From Bacteriovoracaceae bacterium (GTDB lineage Bacteria; Bdellovibrionota; UBA1018): a stretch of DNA of 34,091 bases. Below, in pieces: positions 25,249 through 33,728 of this stretch. The notes beneath the pieces are model-generated. The model was not told the origin of the DNA. It worked only from the letters and a program-made list of their open reading frames with translations, and did not search any database. The translations under genes and the position numbers were made by a program. Position 1 is the first letter of the stretch. Each line of letters opens with the position of its first letter. The DNA is taken from assembly GCA_947500275.1 (NCBI GenBank), contig CANMSW010000001.1, positions 1 to 34,091 of the forward strand. Reading direction: 5' to 3'.

Positions 25249-25971
25249 TTAGTGGTCATGCGCTGTCGCCAGCGAAATGTACACCATGGTCATCATACAA
25301 AACACGAACGCTTGGATCAGGGACACGAAAAGACCCATACCCAAAAATATGACCGGTACCAGTAATGGAACCAAGTCACTAAATACACCCATCACAATAT
25401 GGTCGCCGGTGATATTCCAACGGAGACGAAACGCCAACGAGATCGGGCGAATCAGGTGGGAAATCACTTCAATCGCAAACATCAAAGGGGCAAGCCACCA
25501 CACTGGACCCATGAAATGCTTCAAATATCCAAGTCCGTTCGCGCGCAAGCCTCGGTAGTTATAATAAAGGAATACGAAAGAACTGAGAGCAATCGTGGTG
25601 TTCAAATTATCGGTCGGAGGTAAAAAACCAGGAATGAGACCAAACAAGTTACAACTGAAAATGAAAACGAAAAGGGTTCCGATCAACGGGAAATAGATCG
25701 GAGCATCATGCTTACCGAGAACCTGCTCAACGAGCCCGTATAGCTTCTCCGCCACGATCTCAAAAAAGTTCCGAAACGTAAGTTTAGACTCCGGCACTAA
25801 GGCCTCGTCTATATTTTTCATGCGGCGGTTCAATTGCATTGAAGCAATCGAGGTCAACACGGTCAGGACAACCACAATTCCGGCAGCCATCACGACGTGG
25901 TTAGGCGCGTGATCTAAACCCGGCACAAGAGAGAGCCAATTAAACCCATGCTCACTGTGGTTTGAAGCCAT
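25249..25971 (-). CDS. atpB: F-type ATP synthase subunit a
   Basis: The stator channel subunit of Fo, 240 residues, with five or six membrane segments. The essential Arg of the fourth helix is R182 in ISLAFRLRWN, where E. coli has SLGLRLFGN (R210). The nearby GDHIVM block and the C-terminal IQAFVFCMMTMVYISLA, with the conserved Gln, complete the half-channels. The LFGLIPGF block near residue 109 is canonical. The RLRWN form departs from RLFGN but keeps the Arg and Asn. GAGGAG lies about ten bases before the ATG. No F1 genes are in the window, so the Fo genes are split from F1 in this genome or at least not adjacent. Confidence 0.95.
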   Translation of the reverse strand: MASNHSEHGFNWLSLVPGLDHAPNHVVMAAGIVVVLTVLTSIASMQLNRRMKNIDEALVPESKLTFRNFFEIVAEKLYGLVEQVLGKHDAPIYFPLIGTLFVFIFSCNLFGLIPGFLPPTDNLNTTIALSSFVFLYYNYRGLRANGLGYLKHFMGPVWWLAPLMFAIEVISHLIRPISLAFRLRWNITGDHIVMGVFSDLVPLLVPVIFLGMGLFVSLIQAFVFCMMTMVYISLATAHDH

Positions 25972-26050
25972 GAAACGAACTCTCCTCGTTTACTCAGTTC
26001 TTTTGTTAGCGCTCTGAACTCACTCGACGAGGTCAAAGGGCCAACTCACT

Positions 26051-26458
26051 TCATCCAGAGGTCTCTGTTTCCCTCCAGATCCTCGAAAATGCTCCGAAGA
26101 CCAGGGGAACTGCGATCCAACCGCTCAGGCCAAGCAGGCTGGAAAAAGCCGTTTCAACAGGCCTCTTCCATAAGAGGATGACCACAGTGAGCAAACTTGC
26201 CCCCTTGATGCACCCCCAATAAATCGCCCGACTTCCAAGCAATCTCTTTTGGATGGGGTCCACTGATGACACAGCCCCAGCAAGGTTGGCAAATAATTTT
26301 CCCAGGCTCAACAGGTTCAAACCGCAGAGAATTGCCATCTGCAGAAAGTCCCCCCTATGGAGTGCGCCCATTCTAAACTCTTGGAGAAGGGCTGCCGGCA
26401 AAAACCACATCCCGAACGCGGCGAGACCCACGAACTGTAGGCGGGATATTTTCTTCAT
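26051..26458 (-). CDS. Small membrane protein, AtpI-like (ATP synthase assembly)
   Basis: A 135-residue protein with four predicted membrane helices (about residues 8-27, 36-62, 81-97 and 104-124). There is no catalytic motif. The size, the helix count and the position directly before atpB resemble AtpI-type proteins, which help assemble the c ring or support Fo. Sequence similarity is too weak for a firm name. Its start overlaps the stop of the preceding small gene as ATGA. The 79 bases between it and atpB hold only the atpB ribosome binding site that I can recognise. Confidence 0.6.
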   Translation of the reverse strand: MKKISRLQFVGLAAFGMWFLPAALLQEFRMGALHRGDFLQMAILCGLNLLSLGKLFANLAGAVSSVDPIQKRLLGSRAIYWGCIKGASLLTVVILLWKRPVETAFSSLLGLSGWIAVPLVFGAFSRIWRETETSG

Positions 26459-26718
26459 TTTAGGTCCCGTTTTTCTTCTGGTTTGATGTTTTTCTTGTCC
26501 GTCCTGGGCTGATCGAATTTTCGACCCAAGATTAAGATTTCACGCAGGGAGACCGCCAAGGCCAAGAAAAGGAGAAGTGCGGTCCAAAGAGCTGACAATC
26601 CGAACTGATTATGGAGAAAATACCCTAGCAACGAGGCCCCCGTCAGGCTCCCGATCAGGATCTGCGAAACCTGGACAAACAACGACCACTGGCGCCGGGC
26701 TTCGGGACCTAGGTTCAT
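26455..26718 (-). CDS. AtpZ-like small membrane protein
   Basis: An 87-residue protein with two membrane helices (about residues 15-34 and 41-61) and a charged, Lys-rich C-terminal tail. The pattern of a Gly-rich first helix (GSLTGASLLGYFL), then FGLSALWTALLLFLALAVSLREI, resembles AtpZ/AtpI-type proteins encoded before Fo genes. The start ATG overlaps the stop of the TPR lipoprotein gene (ATGA), and its stop overlaps the next start. The function is inferred from this resemblance and from position. Confidence 0.6.
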   Translation of the reverse strand: MNLGPEARRQWSLFVQVSQILIGSLTGASLLGYFLHNQFGLSALWTALLLFLALAVSLREILILGRKFDQPRTDKKNIKPEEKRDLK

Positions 26719-27521
26719 CGTCTCCGCCTTGAAATACGTTCTTTAAGTCGAATTCGCCGAATTTGAACCACATTGGGGGTCGGGTAGGTCGATTGAATCG
26801 TCTCAAGAACACTGAGAGCTTGATCGAGCTGGTCGAGTTCCTCCAGAGCCACTGCTATTCCAAAGGTAGCCTCCGGCACCTGGACGCTCTTGGGGTATTT
26901 TTGAGTAAATGCTTCAAAAAGCCTGATCGCTTCGCGGTAAGTCTCTTTTTCCTGGCTCGAAAAACGAGAGCCCGGTCTCTGCTCCCCACGTGTAAGCCAG
27001 ACCATCCCAAGCTGATAAGAAGCTTTCTCGGCCCAAGGAGTTCCAGCGCACTCCTTTTGTATTCTATCGAACACCTCAAGAGCGGAATCAAAAGCCCAAC
27101 CCTGAAAATACGAGTCTGCAATTCTATAGAGGAATTCTGGCACTTCAGGAGCCTGAGGACGAAGGCGGACCAGTTCCTGATAATGCTGAATCGATTCAGA
27201 ATGCTTATCCTGTCGGGTGTAAAGGATTTCTCCTATCTGTTTCCGTGCATCCCAACCCAACCGGGAGTCGCCCTCTTGGTCGACAATGAGCCGGAGCTTC
27301 CGAATCGCTTCGTCATGCTCATTTAGAAAAAGCGTTTGAGTCATGGCGGAACGGAGGAGAGCTCGTCGGCCCAATTCTCCGTCTGGGTCTCTTCGGTTCA
27401 CCCGATCAAACTCGACCACGGCGGCAGCGTAATTCGCTTCGCTCCAAAGCTTCTCTGCCAGCAGATAACGATTCTTTGCCGAGTCGACTGAACAGCCTAC
27501 CCAGAAAAGGGCAAGGGCCAC
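26715..27521 (-). CDS. TPR-repeat lipoprotein (BamD/YbgF-like architecture)
   Basis: A helical-repeat protein with a lipobox-like ALFWVGC-S near the N terminus, so probably an envelope lipoprotein. From the lipid-bearing Cys onward it consists of TPR-like pairs: ANYAAAVVEFDRVNRRDPD, HSESIQHYQELVRLRP, AFDSALEVFDRIQKEC, YREAIRLFEAFTQKYPKS and QLDQALSVLETIQSTYP. The overall plan resembles BamD or periplasmic TPR proteins, with no enzymatic motif. The canonical start is GTG at 27521, which leaves only nine residues before the Cys and no positive charge. The frame stays open to 27596, where a CTG overlaps the gyrA stop and would add a basic n-region. The true start is uncertain. Confidence 0.75.
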   Translation of the reverse strand: MALALFWVGCSVDSAKNRYLLAEKLWSEANYAAAVVEFDRVNRRDPDGELGRRALLRSAMTQTLFLNEHDEAIRKLRLIVDQEGDSRLGWDARKQIGEILYTRQDKHSESIQHYQELVRLRPQAPEVPEFLYRIADSYFQGWAFDSALEVFDRIQKECAGTPWAEKASYQLGMVWLTRGEQRPGSRFSSQEKETYREAIRLFEAFTQKYPKSVQVPEATFGIAVALEELDQLDQALSVLETIQSTYPTPNVVQIRRIRLKERISRRRR

Positions 27522-27592
27522 CCATGAAAGGGTGACCCTGAGTCTGCCTAATCCTGTGACTTTCCTTTCGGTGTCCCGAAATCTAAACTTGA

Positions 27593-30118
27593 TCAGTGGA
27601 CTGTCTCCCCACTCGAGCCATCCTGAGGGGTCACAACGTCTCCTTCAGTTCCCTCTGCGGCCACGTTACTCTCGGCAAGGTACTCGAACGAAACCACTCG
27701 CTCTCCAGTACCGCTGATATTCATCAAGCGAACTCCCTGAGTGTTTCGACCTTGTTCGGAAATATCTCCTACATGAATTCGAATCATTTGGCCCTTGGTG
27801 GAAACGAGCATGAGGTCGTCCTTAGGAAGCACTTGTCGTGCACCCATGACGTGGCCATTCTTCTCGGTGGTTTTCATCGTAATGATGCCCTTACCACCGC
27901 GGCTCTGATGCCGATAATCGCCAACAGGCGTCCTCTTTCCGTACCCCGATTCGGTAACCGTCAGGATCTCAAACGGCTGCTCTGAGCCTGTTTGAAGAAC
28001 TTCCATCGCTACTACACGATCCCCTTCGTCTAGACTCATTCCGATTACGCCACGCGCGGTCCGCCCCATCGGACGAACATCTGCTTCGCCAAATCGAATC
28101 GACATCCCGTCTTTGGAGCACAGGAAAACATCGTTCGACCCATCGGTCACTTTGGCGCCAACTAGCTCATCGCCTTCATCAATTGAGATCGCAATAATGC
28201 CTGCGTTTCGAACGTTTGAGAATTCTGCGAGCGGCGTCTTCTTAATCACACCGGCCCGAGTGACCATCACGATGTATTCGTTCTCTTTAAATTCGCGAAC
28301 CGGAAGAATCGCCTTAATCTTCTCACCCGACTGGAGTGAAACAAGATTAACAATGGCTTTCCCTTTTGCGACGCGAGTCGCCTCAGGTACTTTGTAAACT
28401 TTAAGCCAATACATCCTGCCCTGATCGGTGAAGCAGAGAAGGAAGCTCAGCGTGTATGTATGGTAGATCGCGGTGACAAAATCTTCGTCACCCGTAGTGA
28501 CGGCACGTATTCCGCGTCCACCGCGTCCCTGACTTCTAAACAAATTAGGGTCAGCGCGTTTAATATACCCAGTGTGCGTGATCGAAACTAAAGCCTCTTC
28601 GTCAGCAATGAGCTCTTCTTCCTCAAACTCATTTAATCCCGACGAGACAATTTCAGTCTTCCTCTTGTCGCCAAAGCGCTCACGGATTTCGAGCAGTTCT
28701 TTCTTGATCACTTCGTATACCAGTCCCTCACTGCCCAGGATCCGCTTTAGCTCTTCAATCAAGGCGAGCACCTGCCGGTATTCGTCTAGGATTTTATCTC
28801 GCTCAAGTCCGGTCAAGCGCTGAAGACGCATATCTAAAATCGCTTGGGCCTGAATCTCAGAGAAGCTGAATCGCGTCATCAATCCTTCGCGCGCCTCATC
28901 CGGTCCTTTGGCGGACTTAATGAGGGCGATGACTTCGTCAATATTCTCAACTGCGCGCTTCAAGCCTTCCAAGATATGGGCCCGCGCTTCGGCTTTCTTC
29001 AGGTCAAAGATTGTTCTGCGAACAACGACATCCTTACGATGTTCGATGAAGGCCCAAATCATGTCTCGGAGATTAAAAGTTTTAGGCTGATTTTGGTGAA
29101 TAGCGAGTAAGTTTATACTGAAGTTATCTTGTAACTGCGTCAGCTTATAGAGCCGATTCAAGATGACGTTTGAGTTTTCGCCCTTCTTGATTTCGACAAC
29201 GATTCGCATACCGGTTCGGTCAGACTCATCGCGAAGATCAGAAATTCCTTCGAGTTTCTTCTCTTTAACCAGATCGGCGATCTTCTCAATCAGTCTTGCC
29301 TTGTTCACTTGATAGGGAATTTCAGTGACAATGATCCGCTCGCGATCACCTTTCCATGTTTCGATCTCGGCACGGGCCCGCATCGTAACAGACCCACGGC
29401 CGGTACGGTAAGCTTCGCGGAGCCCTGAACCTCCAAACATCGTAGCGCCAGTCGGAAAATCCGGCCCTTTCACAAATTGTAGAAGCGCATCGGTTTCGAG
29501 AGCCGGATTATCAATCAGAGCGGTGGTTGCGTCGATCACTTCTGTTAGATTATGAGGCGGAATACTTGTGGCCATGCCAACTGCGATCCCCGCTGAACCG
29601 TTAATGAGCAGATTGGGGATTCTCGTCGGAAGAACGGTCGGTTCGGTCAAGCTATCGTCGTAATTGGGGCCGAAATCGACGGTTTCTTTATCTAAGTCGG
29701 CGAGAAGCTCATCGGTGATCTTTTCCATGCGAACTTCTGTATATCGCATTGCAGCGGGGGAGTCCCCGTCGATCGACCCGAAGTTTCCCTGTCCGTCGAT
29801 CAGGGTATATCGAAGCGAAAAGTCCTGAGCCATTCGAACCATCGTGTCGTAAACGGCGCTGTCACCATGCGGGTGGTATTTACCGATAACATCCCCGACA
29901 ACACGGGCGGACTTTTTGTAAGCCTTACCGAACGTATTTCCTAAATCATACATCGCGTAGAGAACACGTCGATGAACCGGTTTAAGACCATCCCGCACAT
30001 CGGGGAGGGCACGCCCTACGATCACGCTCATTGCATAATCGAGGTAGGCTCCACGCATCTCGTCTTCAATATTGACTACAACAACACTCTTATCGTGACC
30101 GGTTGCTATCTCGCTCAT
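27593..30118 (-). CDS. gyrA: DNA gyrase subunit A
   Basis: The DNA-cleaving subunit of gyrase, 841 residues. The catalytic Tyr is Y126 in AAMRYTE. The quinolone-determining region reads HPHGDSAVYD, with Ser (S87) and Asp (D91) at the positions of E. coli S83 and D87, so no classical resistance substitution is present. The C-terminal beta-pinwheel contains the gyrase-specific GyrA box (SQGRGGRG), which separates it from ParC. The C-terminal tail is acidic and short. AAGGGA lies about nine bases before the ATG. It follows fabH by 37 bases, not gyrB, which is unusual; gyrB lies one gene upstream on the same strand. Confidence 0.97.
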   Translation of the reverse strand: MSEIATGHDKSVVVVNIEDEMRGAYLDYAMSVIVGRALPDVRDGLKPVHRRVLYAMYDLGNTFGKAYKKSARVVGDVIGKYHPHGDSAVYDTMVRMAQDFSLRYTLIDGQGNFGSIDGDSPAAMRYTEVRMEKITDELLADLDKETVDFGPNYDDSLTEPTVLPTRIPNLLINGSAGIAVGMATSIPPHNLTEVIDATTALIDNPALETDALLQFVKGPDFPTGATMFGGSGLREAYRTGRGSVTMRARAEIETWKGDRERIIVTEIPYQVNKARLIEKIADLVKEKKLEGISDLRDESDRTGMRIVVEIKKGENSNVILNRLYKLTQLQDNFSINLLAIHQNQPKTFNLRDMIWAFIEHRKDVVVRRTIFDLKKAEARAHILEGLKRAVENIDEVIALIKSAKGPDEAREGLMTRFSFSEIQAQAILDMRLQRLTGLERDKILDEYRQVLALIEELKRILGSEGLVYEVIKKELLEIRERFGDKRKTEIVSSGLNEFEEEELIADEEALVSITHTGYIKRADPNLFRSQGRGGRGIRAVTTGDEDFVTAIYHTYTLSFLLCFTDQGRMYWLKVYKVPEATRVAKGKAIVNLVSLQSGEKIKAILPVREFKENEYIVMVTRAGVIKKTPLAEFSNVRNAGIIAISIDEGDELVGAKVTDGSNDVFLCSKDGMSIRFGEADVRPMGRTARGVIGMSLDEGDRVVAMEVLQTGSEQPFEILTVTESGYGKRTPVGDYRHQSRGGKGIITMKTTEKNGHVMGARQVLPKDDLMLVSTKGQMIRIHVGDISEQGRNTQGVRLMNISGTGERVVSFEYLAESNVAAEGTEGDVVTPQDGSSGETVH

Positions 30119-30155
30119 CAGTCGATTTCCCTTTATGACCGGTTAAAAAAATTGA

Positions 30156-31169
30156 TCACCATTTGAAGATTGCCGATGCCCACGTAAACCCGCTTCCAAA
30201 CGCAGCCATCGCCACGGTCATACCTGGTTTTAACTTTCCAGCGCGGATGGCCTCGTCCATTCCGATCGGCAATGTGGCGGCCGTCGTATTTCCAAATCGC
30301 TCAATGGTGTTAAAAACTTTCTCTTCTGGAATTTCTAATTGTTTAGCCACCATCTCATTGATGCGAAGGTTGGCTTGGTGGAAGAGGAATAAATCGATGT
30401 CTTCGATTTTGAGTGAGTTCTTATTTAAGGCCTCGTGAATCGCTTCAGGCATTCTCCGAACAGCATGCATGAATACGGTTTTCCCGTTCATTTTCGGATA
30501 ATGTCCGCCTTCCGCCAAAATTTCCGCAGACAACCGAGGTCCATCATTCGCTTGCGTCGGTGCTTCAATCCAAAGTTCCTTAGCGAACGCTCCGTCCGCG
30601 TGAAGGTGAGTGGAAAGGATATGAGGACCGGACAAGTCAGAAGTAGCCCCTATTACTACAGCCCCGGCTCCATCCCCGAAAAGAACAGCAACATCTCGAC
30701 CGCGCGTCGTTTTATCGAGACCCTTTGAGTGAATCTCAGATCCCACCAGAAGAACCTTTTTTGCCATCCCGCCACGGATGAACTGGTCAGCGATCGAAAG
30801 ACCGTAGACGAAACCACTGCATTGCTGCCTGATATCGATCGCGGGACATCCAGAAATGCCAAGCTTAGCTTGTAGAAAACACGCTGATCCCGGGAAATCA
30901 TGATCAGGACTCAAAGTTGCAAAAAGGATCATATCGATCTCTTCTTTGACCACCCCAGCCGCCGCCATTGCCTTTTTTGCGGCCTCAAGTGCGAGATCTG
31001 ACGTTGATGTCGTTCCCTCGACCCAGTGACGCTGCCTAATGCCCGTTCGTTGATGGATCCACTCATCCGAAGTATCCATCAACTTTTGCAGATCGTCGTT
31101 CTTCCAAACTCGAGGTGGAACGTAGGAACCAACACCTAAAATTTTTGACCGAACTTCCTGATGCGTCAT
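30156..31169 (-). CDS. fabH: 3-oxoacyl-ACP synthase III (FabH)
   Basis: FabH starts fatty acid synthesis by condensing an acyl-CoA with malonyl-ACP. The protein has 337 residues. The Cys-His-Asn triad is C117 in RQQCSGFVYGL, H264 in FLFHQANLRI and N294 in RFGNTTAATLP. The GDGAGAVV block and the C-terminal FGSGFTWAS are typical. The open frame extends 20 codons upstream into the end of gyrB, but ATG at 31169 is chosen because GGAGAA lies at 31176-31181, six bases upstream. It sits between gyrB and gyrA on the same strand, an uncommon site for fabH. The sequence does not show the primer preference (acetyl or branched). Confidence 0.94.
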   Translation of the reverse strand: MTHQEVRSKILGVGSYVPPRVWKNDDLQKLMDTSDEWIHQRTGIRQRHWVEGTTSTSDLALEAAKKAMAAAGVVKEEIDMILFATLSPDHDFPGSACFLQAKLGISGCPAIDIRQQCSGFVYGLSIADQFIRGGMAKKVLLVGSEIHSKGLDKTTRGRDVAVLFGDGAGAVVIGATSDLSGPHILSTHLHADGAFAKELWIEAPTQANDGPRLSAEILAEGGHYPKMNGKTVFMHAVRRMPEAIHEALNKNSLKIEDIDLFLFHQANLRINEMVAKQLEIPEEKVFNTIERFGNTTAATLPIGMDEAIRAGKLKPGMTVAMAAFGSGFTWASAIFKW

Positions 31170-31188
31170 AAATTTTTCTCCGTAAAAA

Positions 31189-33624
31189 CTAGATGTCGAG
31201 ATTCCGAACGCGAAGCGCGTTTTCCTCAATAAACTGGCGCCGTGGCTCTACTTGATCACCCATTAAAACTGAGAAAATAGAGTCCGCTTCAACAGCATCA
31301 TCGACGTTGACCTTAAGAAGGGTCCGCCGGGCCGGGTCCATGGTAGTCTCCCAAAGCTGCTCAGGATTCATTTCTCCTAAACCTTTATATCGCTGAATCG
31401 TCATCCCTGCTTTTGTCTTCTCCACAATTCCGAGCGCAAGATCTTCGCCAGTATCAAAGAGCTTATCGCCTTTCCCCTCATGAATAACTTGATATGGGCC
31501 CGATCCCATTGAAGTCATAGCCTGGTAAAGCTTACACAGCTCTTCATACTCGGTTGAAAGAACCGTAGCTGAATTCACTGGAGCAGTTCTCCGCGTTCCA
31601 TGAATCCAATTATCGAGAACCGCATAAAACGAGTTGTGTTCCAGATCCTTTTCAATCTTCCAACTGAAACGGACATCTTTCGACTTCAACTCGATTTCAA
31701 GCTTCCGCAGAACAGAATCTAAACCATCCTCCGACTCAAGTGTCGCAGGGGAGACGCTATTTGCTACCAATCCTCTGAGGATCTCAGGGTGGATTTTTCG
31801 AGCCACTCGATCGATCGCTTTCGTAAAGCGAGAAGCTGCCTTCAAAGACGCCATAATCTGCGAAGACGCCAGAATCTTTCCTTCGGCCTTCACCTGGACA
31901 CCTTCTAGGCCGCTCGAAAGAAGATATTCGGCAAGCTCAGATTCATTTTTTAGGTACTTATCTTTCTGGCCCTTCTTCACCTTATAAAGCGGCGGCTGAG
32001 CGATATACAAAAACCCTTTTTCAATCACTTCTCGCATCTGCCGGTAAAAGAAGGTCAGTAATAGGGTACGAATATGGGATCCGTCGACGTCCGCATCCGT
32101 CATAATTACAATCTTATGATATCTTATTTTATTAATATCAAAATCGTCTTTACCGATCCCGGCACCAAGCGCCGTAATCAATATCTTAATTTCCTCGAAA
32201 GAAAGCATCTTATCGAAGCGGGCTTTCTCGACGTTTAAGATTTTACCTTTAAGGGGAAGAATGGCTTGGTTTTTTCTATCGCGACCCTGCTTGGCAGAAC
32301 CACCCGCGCTATCACCTTCGACGAGGTAAATTTCACAAAGTGCAGGATCCCTCTCCTGACAATCTGCCATTTTCCCAGGCAACCCGCTGAAGTCCAATGC
32401 GGTTTTTCGACGTGTTAGATCGCGAGCTTTACGGGCTGCGATTCGTGCCAGCGCTGAATCAATAGCTTTTTGAATAACCTTTTTTGCGACCGATGGATTC
32501 TGCTCAAAGAAGGAAGTTAGCTTTTCGTATACGATGGTATTTACAAATCCTTCGACTTCACTGTTTCCAAGTTTTGTTTTGGTTTGACCCTCAAACTGAG
32601 GCTCGGGAACTTTAGTGCTGATCACGCACGCTAAACCTTCCCGAATGTCTTCTCCGGTCAATCCTTCTTTAAAATTCTTTCCAAGATTATTTTCATTGAT
32701 ATATTTATTTACTACTCGGGTCAGAGCCGTACGGAACCCAGACACATGGGTTCCACCCTCGATCGTATTGATATTATTGACGTAGGAGGAAATGGTTTCT
32801 GAGTACGAGTCATTCCACTGCATTGCTATTTCAATGCCAATGAAATCCTTTTCAGCGCTGAGATAAATGACTTTGTCATGAAGTGCTGATTTCGATTTAT
32901 TGATATGTTCAACGAATTGAATAATCCCGCCTTCATAGCTGAAGTCATGCACCTTTGCGGGTTCAATTCGTTCGTCAGTAAGAACAATATGAATCCCGCT
33001 ATTGAGGAATGCAAGTTCACGCATTCTCGTCGCGAGGGTGTCGCTGCTAAATTCTACGGTTTCAAAGATTTCTGGATCAGGCTTAAACGTGGTCATCGTG
33101 CCACGTTTATCGGTCACTCCAATTTCCTTGAGAGGTCCCTGTGGGGTGCCCCGCTTGTAGGACTGCCGGAAGACTTTCCCATTTTGTTTAACTTCCACGT
33201 GCATCGCTTCTGAAAGCGCATTTACGACAGCTGCTCCAACTCCGTGGAGACCACCAGAAACTTTATATGCTCCGCCCTCTTCATTAAACTTCCCACCAGC
33301 GTGAAGTTTCGTCATGACGACTTCCACTGCGGAAATTCCAGTTGAATGCATTCCTGTAGGGATCCCGCGGCCGTCGTCTTCTACGGTGATACTATTGTCG
33401 ACATGAATGGCGATTTTAATTTCTTTTGCATGGCCTGCCAGCGCTTCATCAATGGAGTTGTCTACGATCTCGTAAACACAATGATGAAGACCTCTTACCC
33501 CAGTATCACCGATATACATTCCGGGTCTCTTTCGGACTGCTTCAAGGCCTTCTAAAACCTTGATCTTATCGGCCGAGTATTCGGTTTGTACGTTTGTAAC
33601 TGAGGTATTCGTCGTGGTGGTCAT
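31189..33624 (-). CDS. gyrB: DNA gyrase subunit B
   Basis: The ATPase subunit of gyrase, 811 residues, of the long Gram-negative type with the extra domain in the TOPRIM half (about residues 560-740). The GHKL ATPase motifs are EIVDNSIDEA, DDGRGIPTG and GGLHGVGAAVVNALS. The TOPRIM motifs are LVEGDSAGGSAKQGRDRKNQ and the metal site MTDADVDGSHI. The C-terminal QRYKGLGEMNPEQLWETTMDP block is complete. The ATG at 33624 has AAGGA about eight bases upstream. The 104 bases before it, after recF, are AT-rich and include an inverted repeat at 33651-33667. The recF-gyrB order is typical of origin regions. Confidence 0.97.
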   Translation of the reverse strand: MTTTTNTSVTNVQTEYSADKIKVLEGLEAVRKRPGMYIGDTGVRGLHHCVYEIVDNSIDEALAGHAKEIKIAIHVDNSITVEDDGRGIPTGMHSTGISAVEVVMTKLHAGGKFNEEGGAYKVSGGLHGVGAAVVNALSEAMHVEVKQNGKVFRQSYKRGTPQGPLKEIGVTDKRGTMTTFKPDPEIFETVEFSSDTLATRMRELAFLNSGIHIVLTDERIEPAKVHDFSYEGGIIQFVEHINKSKSALHDKVIYLSAEKDFIGIEIAMQWNDSYSETISSYVNNINTIEGGTHVSGFRTALTRVVNKYINENNLGKNFKEGLTGEDIREGLACVISTKVPEPQFEGQTKTKLGNSEVEGFVNTIVYEKLTSFFEQNPSVAKKVIQKAIDSALARIAARKARDLTRRKTALDFSGLPGKMADCQERDPALCEIYLVEGDSAGGSAKQGRDRKNQAILPLKGKILNVEKARFDKMLSFEEIKILITALGAGIGKDDFDINKIRYHKIVIMTDADVDGSHIRTLLLTFFYRQMREVIEKGFLYIAQPPLYKVKKGQKDKYLKNESELAEYLLSSGLEGVQVKAEGKILASSQIMASLKAASRFTKAIDRVARKIHPEILRGLVANSVSPATLESEDGLDSVLRKLEIELKSKDVRFSWKIEKDLEHNSFYAVLDNWIHGTRRTAPVNSATVLSTEYEELCKLYQAMTSMGSGPYQVIHEGKGDKLFDTGEDLALGIVEKTKAGMTIQRYKGLGEMNPEQLWETTMDPARRTLLKVNVDDAVEADSIFSVLMGDQVEPRRQFIEENALRVRNLDI

Positions 33625-33650
33625 GAAGAATTCCTTAGATGTGGATTCGG

Positions 33651-33667
33651 TTTTTCAATTTGAAAAA
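33651..33667. repeat. Short AT-rich inverted repeat in the gyrB leader
   Basis: TTTTTCAA and TTGAAAAA form an 8-bp perfect inverted repeat around a single T, 27 bases before the gyrB start. On the minus strand a TATAAA (33707-33712) lies further upstream, but no good -35 box is spaced to it. The repeat could be an operator or chance in AT-rich DNA. Confidence 0.35.
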
Positions 33668-33728
33668 TACGATTTCGACATCTCTTTATTGAACGATCAA
33701 AAATTATTTATAGCACTATCGCTCAAAA

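Noticed and set aside
27593..30118. ParC (topoisomerase IV) identity, or a quinolone-resistant gyrA.
   Set aside because: A GyrA box is present, and the Ser and Asp of the resistance region are the sensitive-type residues.
31170..31229. 20-codon N-terminal extension of FabH into gyrB.
   Set aside because: A GGAGAA lies six bases before the ATG at 31169 and the shorter form has the usual FabH N terminus.
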